This document shows positions 1-6,098 of a DNA stretch of 11,024 nucleotides, one piece after another. A model generated the notes under the pieces. It was given only the letters and a program-made list of their open reading frames with translations, did not search any database and had not been told where the DNA came from. The position numbers were made by a program, and so were the translations under genes. Origin of the DNA: Gammaproteobacteria bacterium (lineage in GTDB: Bacteria; Pseudomonadota; Gammaproteobacteria; Chromatiales; Chromatiaceae); the NCBI GenBank assembly GCA_013041975.1, contig JABDQZ010000022.1:1-11024 (forward strand). Reading direction: 5' to 3'. How positions within the stretch are numbered: the first letter of the stretch is position 1; every line of letters begins with the position of its first letter.

Positions 1-2417
1 CTGTTAACCAGCCCGGGAATTGCACTATCCGGACAGGCGGTATAACAGTCACCACAGGCTGTACAGTTTTCTGCCACCCACTGAGGATAGTCAAAACGGA
101 TACCGGTCATGTCACGGAAAACACCGGTAGAGGCAGGCACCAGTGACAAGGCCTGGAAGGGATCTGCCAGGTTGGCTTCACCCTGCCCGCTGGCATAGAA
201 AGAACCCGTCTGCTCCCAGAAACGATGCACATCGCTGATGAGACCATCACCTTCAGGAATCTCTTTAAGCATGACCGGCATCGCAGCAGAAGCCGTCATT
301 ATCTGCGATTGGGTCATAACCGACTGATCCGGCTTGATCTCATGGATTTCATCAAAACCGCGACGTACCACGCGCAGGTTATCGTCGACAACCCGTTGAC
401 CCTTTGCACCGAACTTGTGGTTTAACTGGCTTTCGATGGTGTCAAACAGTTTACGTTCATCCAGCCCGGCCATTTCCATCAGTGGAGAAGCGGCAAAAAA
501 TGCACCCTGGAAGGCATTGCCCTGCATACGCAGTTGCAGCTCGGGGTTAGTGGCTTCTTCACGTGCAATCTTGAAGCCATCAACGCTGAATACCTTGATG
601 TCATTATCAATAATGAATTTCTGGGCATGGCGCGGAAAGCTGGCCCACAGCTCTGCTTCACTCAAAACAGACTGAATGATGAAAACACCACCGGGCTTGA
701 GTCCCGCCAGAGGATTGGAATGCCCAAACACGTTGGGATCAGGTGACATCACCACATCAACGTAATGATATTCACAGTTTAGTGGAATGCGTTCCGGGGC
801 TGCAGCCAGGTAATAAGTGGTTGGCTGCCCCTTCTTTTCAGAACCATATTTTGGATTGGCGCGAATATCAAAGCCCAGCAGGTCATATAAAGTCATTGCC
901 AGGTTTTTCCCGGTGGTGATCGCACCCCAGCCACCAACGGAATGCATACGTACCGTGATGGAATTGTCAGGCATCAGGTTCGGATTTTCCGAGCCATGAA
1001 TGGCCAGACGATCAATGGCAGGGTATGAATCAATCAGGTTCTGAATATGCACTTCCTGCTTGGGGTTGGCTGCTTCACGAACAAAATCAATACCCAGGTA
1101 GTAAAACTTCAGCTTGTTGCCATCAGGCAGCATGTTTTCAATGGCACCAACCAGTCCTTCAGGCTGCAGATCCCTGGACCCCAGACCATAGGCACCTGAG
1201 TAGAGTGCGGGAAGATCTTTAAAACTGTTATAGGTTTCATACTCCGGATATGGCTGGTCACCCTGCCCGTTTTCCACACACTTGGACAGCGCAGCGCGTA
1301 CTTCACGCATCAAAGGCAGGTCTTCAGCCAGTGGCTGGTCAGTACGCTCCAACACGGTAACGGCTTTTTTGCCTTTCAATGCCTTGCCAATCAAATCACC
1401 CGGGAACGGTCTGAACATGGTGATATCGAGAATTCCAACATTCAGTTTACGTGTCTTTTTCAGATACTGCGCGACGGCATGTGCCTGCACCAGCATGGAG
1501 CCCATGCCGACTATTACATAATCAGCCTTTTCAATATCCCAGGTATGAATACGACCATAACGACGCCCGGTCAGTTCGTAGTATTCATCCATGACCTGAT
1601 CGGCGATCTCGGAGATATGGTCGTAGAAGTATGGACGCTGGGCAGCGGTAGTCTGCATGAAGGCATCCTGGTTCTGCACCGAACCGGATGACAATGGCAT
1701 GTCCACATCCCAAATGGCCGGTACGCGGCGACGGGTATGACCAAACAGCATACGCTGTGCCGGTGTTGGGCATTCAATATCGTCATCTGGACGTCCCAGA
1801 AACTCGGCAATCAGCTCCCTCTCAGGCACCTGCAAAGGTTCAATCAGGTGCGTGGTTAAGAAACCATCCTGGGCAACGACGGCAGGCGTCAATGCCAGTT
1901 CGGCAATCTTGCGGCCAATGAGGTTGAGGTCAGCGGCACCCTGTGCATCATTGGCAAAAACCTGGAAAAAACCGGTGTCATCTACACAGTGAAAATCATC
2001 ATGACCGCAATGTACGTTAAGACTGGCCTTGGTGATGGCACGACAACCCATGTTCAGTACATAAGGCAAACGCTTACCGGCAGCGGCGTACAGCGATTCA
2101 TGCATGAAAGCGATACCCTGTGCAGAAGAGAAGTTGGTCGCTCGCAGGCCAGTCATCGACATACCGGCGGTAACGGCTGCAGCCGCATGTTCAGACTCAG
2201 GTTCAATGAACTTCAGCGCACGATCAGAAACATTGACATGCCCCTTGGCCGTTTCCTCTGCCCAGAATTCACCCATCTGGGTTGACGGTGTAATCGGATA
2301 AGCCCCGGCGGCATCAGAAGCTTCACGTTCACACATGATCACGGCCTGGTTGCCATCCATAGCCATGCGTATACCAGGATACTTGAAGGTTTTCTCTGCT
2401 TTTTTACCGAAGTTCAT
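1..2417 (-). CDS. Single-chain pyruvate (2-oxoacid):ferredoxin oxidoreductase, nifJ/por type, C-terminus off window
   Basis: Oxidises a 2-oxoacid, most likely pyruvate, with CoA to acyl-CoA and CO2, reducing ferredoxin, in the cytoplasm. I translated 805 codons from the ATG at 2417; AGGTG lies just upstream as ribosome site. Residues about 10-240 are the PorA-like N-terminal domain, with YPITPST at 40-46, an acidic EPESEH at 72-77, a probable CoA-contacting Arg126 and DGFLTTH at 184-190. Residues 290-400 are the second PorA domain. Residues 485-690 are the PorG-like domain, with GGWGAITTG at 495-503. A ferredoxin motif C-x2-C-x2-C-x3-CP sits at Cys785, 788, 791 and 795 just before the window ends; the second ferredoxin motif and the thiamine-diphosphate (PorB) domain should follow outside. 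The gene is 23 bases after rnfB, same strand, so probably cotranscribed. Substrate could be another 2-oxoacid; the family call is firm. Confidence 0.93.
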   Translation of the reverse strand, partial: MNFGKKAEKTFKYPGIRMAMDGNQAVIMCEREASDAAGAYPITPSTQMGEFWAEETAKGHVNVSDRALKFIEPESEHAAAAVTAGMSMTGLRATNFSSAQGIAFMHESLYAAAGKRLPYVLNMGCRAITKASLNVHCGHDDFHCVDDTGFFQVFANDAQGAADLNLIGRKIAELALTPAVVAQDGFLTTHLIEPLQVPERELIAEFLGRPDDDIECPTPAQRMLFGHTRRRVPAIWDVDMPLSSGSVQNQDAFMQTTAAQRPYFYDHISEIADQVMDEYYELTGRRYGRIHTWDIEKADYVIVGMGSMLVQAHAVAQYLKKTRKLNVGILDITMFRPFPGDLIGKALKGKKAVTVLERTDQPLAEDLPLMREVRAALSKCVENGQGDQPYPEYETYNSFKDLPALYSGAYGLGSRDLQPEGLVGAIENMLPDGNKLKFYYLGIDFVREAANPKQEVHIQNLIDSYPAIDRLAIHGSENPNLMPDNSITVRMHSVGGWGAITTGKNLAMTLYDLLGFDIRANPKYGSEKKGQPTTYYLAAAPERIPLNCEYHYVDVVMSPDPNVFGHSNPLAGLKPGGVFIIQSVLSEAELWASFPRHAQKFIIDNDIKVFSVDGFKIAREEATNPELQLRMQGNAFQGAFFAASPLMEMAGLDERKLFDTIESQLNHKFGAKGQRVVDDNLRVVRRGFDEIHEIKPDQSVMTQSQIMTASAAMPVMLKEIPEGDGLISDVHRFWEQTGSFYASGQGEANLADPFQALSLVPASTGVFRDMTGIRFDYPQWVAENCTACGDCYTACPDSAIPGLVN

Positions 2418-2440
2418 GAATACACCTTTTGATTTACTTT

Positions 2441-3319
2441 TTAAAAAGGAAGTGGCTCTTCCCGAATAATGACTTTGGCCTGTTTGCCTTTTGTGATGTT
2501 GTTGTCTTTATCCATCCACACGATTGCGCCTGTGGCACAACGCTGGATCGCGTCCATGGAAGCCAGATGATTTCGAGAATAGTCGACCTGCGCCAGATTT
2601 TTACTGATCTGGATCAATCCCGGAGCTGCATCGACTGAACATTTTTCACAACCGGTACAGGCAACCTCGCAAACGGCTTCAGCTTCCTCATCCTTAAGCT
2701 GGTTTTTACAGGCCACCCACAACTGGTTTGTCACAGGCTGAATGGAGAAAAGATTTTTTGGGCAAATATCGACACAGTCTTCGCAGGCTGTACAGTTATC
2801 ATTGTTGACGATTGGCAGGCCATGCTTGTTGAGCTTGATGGCGTTATGGTCGCAGACATCTTCGCAGTCACCCAGCCCAATACAACCCCAGACACAACTT
2901 TTGGGGCCCCCACCAATCAGCGCTGCAGCGCGACAGGAATCCAGTCCATCATAATGTGCACGAAGCCGAGCGACATGTGAGCCGCCCGCACAAGCCAGTC
3001 GGGCGACACGCTTGACAACATCACCGGTCTCAACGCCGAGGTATTCGGCAATCTCTTCGATGTTCTCAGCGGAACTGACGGTACAGTTGGCAGGAGATAT
3101 TTCACCGGCAATCAACAGCTCGGCAAAAGGACGGCAACCGGCGGAACCGCAGGCGCCACAGTTGGTTTTGGGGAGCAGGTCTTCAACTTCATCGATGCGC
3201 GGGTCTTCATATACCCACAGGCGCTTGTTGGCTATGGCAAGCACCACAGACAACGTTACACCCAGACCAAGCATGAATAAAACAGTGACACTAATACTGA
3301 TGAGGTCGATGTCTGGCAA
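2441..3319 (-). CDS. rnfB: Long-form RnfB-like membrane-anchored polyferredoxin
   Basis: Iron-sulfur electron carrier of the RnfB family, which in Rnf complexes receives electrons from ferredoxin at the membrane. The 292 residues are much longer than the roughly 190 of E. coli RsxB and resemble clostridial RnfB. A hydrophobic anchor spans residues about 5-30. The RnfB-type [4Fe-4S] domain follows (Cys54, 57, 62, 79; NCGACGSAGC). Conserved Cys110 and Cys129 come next. A two-cluster ferredoxin domain has Cys142, 146, 152, 156 and Cys176, 179, 182, 186. A second ferredoxin domain keeps only Cys221, 224, 227 and Cys261. The start is TTG at 3319: an in-frame stop lies seven codons upstream, and the next start, Met16, would cut the anchor. 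No clear Shine-Dalgarno site is visible. It precedes the PFOR gene, suggesting it is that enzyme's electron acceptor. No rnfA, C, D, G or E is present here. Confidence 0.9.
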   Translation of the reverse strand: MPDIDLISISVTVLFMLGLGVTLSVVLAIANKRLWVYEDPRIDEVEDLLPKTNCGACGSAGCRPFAELLIAGEISPANCTVSSAENIEEIAEYLGVETGDVVKRVARLACAGGSHVARLRAHYDGLDSCRAAALIGGGPKSCVWGCIGLGDCEDVCDHNAIKLNKHGLPIVNNDNCTACEDCVDICPKNLFSIQPVTNQLWVACKNQLKDEEAEAVCEVACTGCEKCSVDAAPGLIQISKNLAQVDYSRNHLASMDAIQRCATGAIVWMDKDNNITKGKQAKVIIREEPLPF

Positions 3320-3360
3320 AGTTTCGGCTCGCTTTCGTTATAGACCTAAGTTTAGTAGGT

Positions 3361-3391
3361 AAATTAGGCAGTTCACATACTGACTAATCAA
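3361..3391 (-). promoter_or_regulatory. Weak candidate promoter for rnfB-PFOR
   Basis: Read on the minus strand, TTGATT (3386-3391) could be a -35 box, with CTAATT or TAATTT (3361-3367) as -10 at an 18-19 base spacing. This would start transcription about 30 bases before the TTG start codon. The spacing is long and the -10 is imperfect, so the unit may instead be driven only from upstream of the small gene at 3595-3708. Confidence 0.22.
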
Positions 3392-3402
3392 GAAATTAAC
3401 TT

Positions 3403-3422
3403 TAATTCAATCTATTGAATTA
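3403..3422. promoter_or_regulatory. Perfect 20-bp palindrome upstream of rnfB, possible operator
   Basis: TAATTCAAT and ATTGAATTA form perfect 9-base inverted arms around a CT spacer. The element lies about 85-105 bases upstream of the rnfB start and just outside the candidate promoter, a usual place for a dimeric regulator to bind. No regulator can be named; the outward-facing TTCAAT...ATTGAA order differs from an FNR box. It could also arise by chance in AT-rich DNA. Confidence 0.35.
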
Positions 3423-3494
3423 TTAAATGCCGATGTTACAGATTTATGGCTTCCGGACTAAATAGAAAGTGTAGAAGAAACTAATTATTTTAGA

Positions 3495-3511
3495 GACTCA
3501 CGAATTGAGTC
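3495..3511. other. Short hairpin (GACTCA/TGAGTC)
   Basis: Six-base perfect arms GACTCA and TGAGTC flank a five-base loop. On the minus strand the hairpin is followed by TCTAAAATAATT, which is AT-rich but not a proper T-run. It lies between the small gene at 3595-3708 and rnfB, so it could attenuate or process the transcript between them. Weak evidence. Confidence 0.3.
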
Positions 3512-3534
3512 TATGGTTGGCTATAATAATTTTC

Positions 3535-3592
3535 GACAACAGGGAAATCGCACCAATAACCTCCGACCCTCCAGGGTGCGATTACCGTTGTC
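3535..3592. other. Long imperfect hairpin between the small gene and rnfB
   Basis: The left arm (3535-3554) and right arm (3575-3592) pair through GACAAC/GTTGTC on the outside and AATCGCACC/GGTGCGATT inside, with a small internal mismatch (AGGGA opposite ACC). The loop is 20 bases. The outer base of the stem lies three bases from the stop codon of the 37-residue gene (3595-3597). There is no T-run, so it is not a standard intrinsic terminator; an mRNA-stabilising or attenuating structure is more likely. Confidence 0.5.
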
Positions 3593-3594
3593 TC

Positions 3595-3708
3595 TCAGTC
3601 GGAGTTTTGATTGCTGCAACACTCGCAATAGTGACAATAACCGTTTCGCAAACCCAACAAGGCAATAACGCCCACTACGATGACATTAAACCAGAAAAGG
3701 TATTCCAT
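3595..3708 (-). CDS. Small membrane protein with Cys-rich tail (37 aa), unrecognised
   Basis: I do not recognise a family. The frame runs from ATG at 3708 to TGA at 3595. Residues 3-20 form one strongly hydrophobic, aromatic-led helix (starting YLFWFNVIVV), followed by Arg21 and a polar tail with Cys25, Cys28, Cys30 and Cys31 plus His26, arranged C-H-Y-C-E-C-C. By the positive-inside rule the tail probably faces the cytoplasm. GGAG sits nine bases before this ATG. An in-frame ATG five codons upstream (3723) has no ribosome site, so I prefer the shorter form. A membrane helix and a clustered Cys tail argue for a real gene rather than a chance frame. Its position at the head of the rnfB-PFOR unit suggests a metal- or redox-related accessory to the membrane RnfB; that role is inference. 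Confidence 0.55.
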   Translation of the reverse strand: MEYLFWFNVIVVGVIALLGLRNGYCHYCECCSNQNSD

Positions 3709-3741
3709 GTTGTACTGCTCCATAATCAAGGAATTAAAGTC

Positions 3742-3750
3742 ATATTAGCA
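3742..3750 (-). promoter_or_regulatory. Candidate extended -10 element for the 37-aa gene
   Basis: On the minus strand TGCTAATAT fits the extended -10 pattern TG-N-TATAAT with one mismatch in the hexamer. No good -35 hexamer lies upstream, which extended -10 promoters can tolerate. The start point would be near 3735, giving a leader of about 27 bases before the ATG at 3708. Confidence 0.35.
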
Positions 3751-4048
3751 TATTAACAGATAGAATTTAGTGAATAATTGACAGATTTCCGTTTCATTAA
3801 GTTCAAATGGTTGCTGCTTAATTCGACTAAAAAAATAATAAATAAGACATTCCATTTATTTTCAGTTACTTATATTTATAAGGCACATCATTTTATCGAT
3901 GACAGCCAGGTCGTCAATTTTAGCCAAACTATCAAACCCGCATTTTATTTATCACTTTTATCAATTATTTTTAAATTAATATTTATTATATATTACAAAT
4001 ACTTATATTTTATATATAAAGTAAATTATAAGTTAATTAGTCAAATAC
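3751..4048. other. AT-rich intergenic region
   Basis: No convincing gene is present. Base composition falls sharply: 3961-4020 has 3 G/C in 60 bases, against roughly half in neighbouring genes. A 103-codon open frame reads through part of it from a TTG, but its low-complexity Ile/Tyr/Lys/Phe content, lack of a ribosome site and overlap with the 4049-4076 promoter argue against translation. The run may act as an UP-element or nucleoid-protein (H-NS-like) binding region for the flanking divergent promoters, or be a remnant of acquired DNA. Confidence 0.5.
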
Positions 4049-4076
4049 TTGATAATCAGCAAAAACGATATATAAT
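4049..4076 (+). promoter_or_regulatory. Sigma70-like promoter with overlapping FNR-like box
   Basis: TTGATA (4049-4054) and a perfect TATAAT (4071-4076) are separated by 16 bases, with the expected start near 4083 and a leader of about 40 bases to the ATG at 4124. TTGATAATCAGCAA (4049-4062) matches the FNR/Anr consensus TTGAT-N4-ATCAA at nine of ten positions. Its centre would be near -28 from this start, which favours repression; if TACATT (4082-4087) is the real -10, the centre is near -39, close to an activating position. Confidence 0.55.
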
Positions 4077-4087
4077 GTATATACATT
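4074..4087. promoter_or_regulatory. 14-bp perfect palindrome over the -10/start region
   Basis: AATGTATATACATT reads the same on both strands and overlaps the end of the -10 hexamer and the expected transcription start of the 42-residue gene. A repressor bound here would block the promoter. The sequence is AT-only apart from one G and one C, so a chance palindrome remains possible. Confidence 0.35.
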
Positions 4088-4123
4088 GATTATATTTATG
4101 ATCGACATTATGGAGATGCTAAA

Positions 4124-4252
4124 ATGAACTATATTGGTGCAAAAGTCTCATTGGAAAAAAAGCCTCCCAGGATTTCGTTCCGCATGCTGGCGATCGAAGC
4201 GGTTGTCATGATTGTTGCTGCAGACCTTCTGGTGAACATTATCTCTATCTGA
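4124..4252 (+). CDS. Small single-helix membrane protein (42 aa), unrecognised
   Basis: No family recognised. GGAG lies eight bases before the ATG, and a good promoter lies about 50-75 bases upstream. Residues 1-20 are polar and basic (Lys7, Lys12, Lys13, Arg16, Arg20), with Pro14-Pro15. Residues 21-42 are hydrophobic, starting MLAIEAVVMIVAADLLV, carry Glu25 and Asp34 inside the helix, and end right at the C-terminus. The charge pattern predicts a cytoplasmic N-terminus and a short tail-anchored helix. It is divergent from the 37-residue gene and upstream of the DyP peroxidase, but 172 bases separate it from the latter, so cotranscription is uncertain. The combination of promoter, ribosome site and coherent helix makes it likely real; function is unknown. 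Confidence 0.55.
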   Translation: MNYIGAKVSLEKKPPRISFRMLAIEAVVMIVAADLLVNIISI

Positions 4253-4327
4253 GCTGTTATTTTTCTGTCAGCAGCTTAAAGCCTGATTCCCCTTCTTTTC
4301 CTGAAGTATAAGGTTGAGTTGAGTCCA

Positions 4328-4342
4328 GGTTAGTTCCTGACC
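4328..4342 (+). terminator. Weak candidate terminator after the 42-aa gene
   Basis: GGTTAG and CTGACC form a six-pair stem (one T-G wobble) around a TTC loop, followed by GTTCATTTTAG, a poor T-tract. It lies about 75 bases after the stop of the small gene and before the DyP peroxidase, so could separate the two. The stem is short. Confidence 0.25.
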
Positions 4343-4376
4343 GTTCATTTTAGCCCTTTAACTGTCATAAATTTTT

Positions 4377-4405
4377 CTTGATAATTGACGTATTCTCTCC
4401 ATACA
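4377..4405 (+). promoter_or_regulatory. Weak candidate promoter for the DyP peroxidase
   Basis: TTGATA in the TTCTTGATAATT stretch, then a 17-base gap, then ATACAA could form a sigma70 promoter ending about 20 bases before the ATG at 4425. The -10 is a poor match. An inverted repeat, GTTGAGTTG (4313-4321) and CAACTCAAC (4404-4412), brackets it. Confidence 0.25.
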
Positions 4406-4424
4406 ACTCAACTCGAGAAAAATC

Positions 4425-5306
4425 ATGTACGAACCTCAAGAAGGAATTTTGGCCGGTGTTCCAGCCAATGCGGCCTATCTTTTCTTTTCCCTGAAACCCG
4501 GCTCAGAACCAACGGATGCTTTAAAAGATATCGCTGAACTCTGTGACGGTAAAAACCATGTCCTCGGCCTCGGAGAACCCCTTTTACTTGCCATGGACAA
4601 AACTGTTCCGGGCATGAAAAGCTGTCCCTCAATCTCCATGCCCGGCAACAACATCCCGTCCACCCAGCAAGCCCTGTGGGTGTGGCTTCGCGGCAGTGAT
4701 CAGGGCGAATTGCTACACGAATCCAGGCGCATCGAACAAATGCTCGGGGATGACTTTATTCTCACCGCCAACACCAACGCCTTCATGTATCAAGATAGTC
4801 GTGATTTGAGCGGCTATATCGATGGTACTGAAAACCCGGCGGGAGAAGAGGCTGTGAAAGCCGCCACGGTTTCAGGAAAACAGGATAGCCTGAATGGCTC
4901 AAGTTTTGTCGCCGTACAGCAATGGATCCATGATTTCGATCAGTTTCAGCAAATGACCCAGCAGGAGCAAGACAACTGTTTCGGACGCCGCGCCAGTGAC
5001 AATGAAGAGTTTGACGATGCACCCGACTCTGCCCATGTAAAACGCACAGCACAGGAATCGTTTAAACCGGAAGCCTTTGTGGTGCGCCGTTCCATGCCAT
5101 GGTCAGATGGTCAGCAGGCAGGACTGGTATTTGTAGCCTTCGGGCATTCGTTTGATGCCTTTGAAGCTCAGCTTAATCGCATGGCAGGCAAGGATGATGG
5201 CATTATGGATGCCCTGTTTAAATTTACCCGACCTGTGACAGGCAGTTATTTCTGGTGTCCGCCAATGAAAAAAGGCAAGCTGGATTTATCTTTGATTGGG
5301 TTCTAA
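4425..5306 (+). CDS. DyP-type haem peroxidase (YfeX-like)
   Basis: Haem-dependent peroxidase of the dye-decolourising family, 293 residues, close to the usual length of the YfeX-type branch. It uses hydrogen peroxide to oxidise an unknown substrate. The diagnostic GxxDG motif is GYIDG at 130-134, giving catalytic Asp133. The proximal haem ligand is His204 in DSAHVKR, and the distal arginine is Arg221 in VVRRSMPW. The 71- and 17-residue spacings between these agree with YfeX-type enzymes as I recall them. The C-terminal half also has the expected GLVFVAFGHSFDAFE and FTRPVTGSYFWCPP stretches. No signal peptide or twin-arginine leader is present, so it is cytoplasmic unless loaded into an encapsulin shell; no encapsulin gene is in view. 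The first ATG is chosen, preceded by CGAGAAAAATC. It converges on the glycosyltransferase with a four-base overlap. Confidence 0.93.
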   Translation: MYEPQEGILAGVPANAAYLFFSLKPGSEPTDALKDIAELCDGKNHVLGLGEPLLLAMDKTVPGMKSCPSISMPGNNIPSTQQALWVWLRGSDQGELLHESRRIEQMLGDDFILTANTNAFMYQDSRDLSGYIDGTENPAGEEAVKAATVSGKQDSLNGSSFVAVQQWIHDFDQFQQMTQQEQDNCFGRRASDNEEFDDAPDSAHVKRTAQESFKPEAFVVRRSMPWSDGQQAGLVFVAFGHSFDAFEAQLNRMAGKDDGIMDALFKFTRPVTGSYFWCPPMKKGKLDLSLIGF

Positions 5307-6070
5307 TCAGAATGATACAAGTAGCGTGACAGGGGGTTCTGTTTCCTCCTCAGCAGCTCTGTCAGTCTCAGCATGTCTTCTTCCGTCAGTCCTTCATTTG
5401 AGACGACGGATGCCCCGAGGTTAGCCGCATAAAGCGGCTCAAACGATGCTTTACTAAACAGTTCCAGCGCCTTGCCTTCTCCATTGAGAATATCTGTTAT
5501 CACCAGTGGACTGAGCATTCCCGCGGTTTCCATCACTGGACAATGGGCAATATTATGTAGTGCGGTTAACAACTTCGGGCCAATAAACTGTGGCGGCACA
5601 TTTCCTTCATTCAAATCCAATAACCTGTTCGCTGTTTCAATATAGAAATCCAGGAAGACATTGCCTTTTCGAAACAGCAAAAACGCATTGTGAACCTTGA
5701 TATAGGCTCTGAGCTTATTGTTTTTATCTTTCTGTACCCAGACTTCTCTGCCAAGCGCATAATTCGTATCCGGTAATTGAAGTTTTGATTCATTGAATAC
5801 AACAAAATCGGCATCAAACCAGACAACCGTGTGATAGCCCTGTTGCAGAAATTGACGGATCCATAACAGCCGGGCCAGATCAGTGAGAATCACCATCTGG
5901 GCAGAAAATTTCAAGCGCAGTCTGTTATTTATGACTGCAAACAGTTCATCGTCAAGAAACCTGTAATCAAAAGCGTTAAGATCGGACCAGTGTTTAACCG
6001 AATCAACACAAGGCTCAAGCCAGGCGAATGGCAAAGGGTTACGATGGGATTGCAAGACCAGTGTTTTCAT
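5303..6070 (-). CDS. GT-A-fold glycosyltransferase-like protein
   Basis: Probable sugar-nucleotide-dependent glycosyltransferase of 255 residues with a GT-A type fold, resembling GT32/capsule-type transferases. The region 62-92 has the typical layout DLARLLWIRQFLQQG followed by VVWFDADFVVF. Asp86 and Asp88 form the DxD motif that binds the metal and nucleotide sugar. A following acidic and aromatic stretch (VPPQFIGPKLLTAL) fits the acceptor-side half. There is no signal peptide or membrane segment, so it would act in the cytoplasm on an unknown acceptor. The ATG at 6070 lacks a clear ribosome site. It is divergent from the kinase operon with only 28 bases between the two starts, and its stop overlaps the DyP stop on the other strand. 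The family is likely; donor and product cannot be told. Confidence 0.72.
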   Translation of the reverse strand: MKTLVLQSHRNPLPFAWLEPCVDSVKHWSDLNAFDYRFLDDELFAVINNRLRLKFSAQMVILTDLARLLWIRQFLQQGYHTVVWFDADFVVFNESKLQLPDTNYALGREVWVQKDKNNKLRAYIKVHNAFLLFRKGNVFLDFYIETANRLLDLNEGNVPPQFIGPKLLTALHNIAHCPVMETAGMLSPLVITDILNGEGKALELFSKASFEPLYAANLGASVVSNEGLTEEDMLRLTELLRRKQNPLSRYLYHSD

Positions 6071-6098
6071 TAAAATTTAATCACAATAGAATCTGTTG
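6050..6098. promoter_or_regulatory. Very short shared start region of two divergent genes
   Basis: Only 28 bases separate the ATG of the glycosyltransferase (6070, minus) from that of the kinase (6099, plus). On the plus strand TAAAAT (6071-6076) could be a -10 and TTGCAA (6050-6055) a -35, but at a short 15-base gap. No good minus-strand pair is visible. At least one promoter must lie inside a neighbouring coding region, and transcription of the two may interfere. Confidence 0.28.

Noticed and set aside
225..2301. Many plus-strand frames of 60-98 codons
   Set aside because: They lie antisense to the continuous 805-codon PFOR reading frame, which shows clear domain motifs.
3012..3362. 116-codon plus-strand frame opposite rnfB
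   Set aside because: Antisense shadow of rnfB; composition and motifs favour the minus strand.
3505..3756. 83-codon plus-strand frame
   Set aside because: It is antisense to the better supported 37-residue gene and crosses the long hairpin; no ribosome site or family resemblance.
3778..4089. 103-codon plus-strand frame in the AT-rich gap
   Set aside because: TTG start, no ribosome site, low-complexity composition typical of AT-rich DNA, and it runs through the promoter at 4049-4076.
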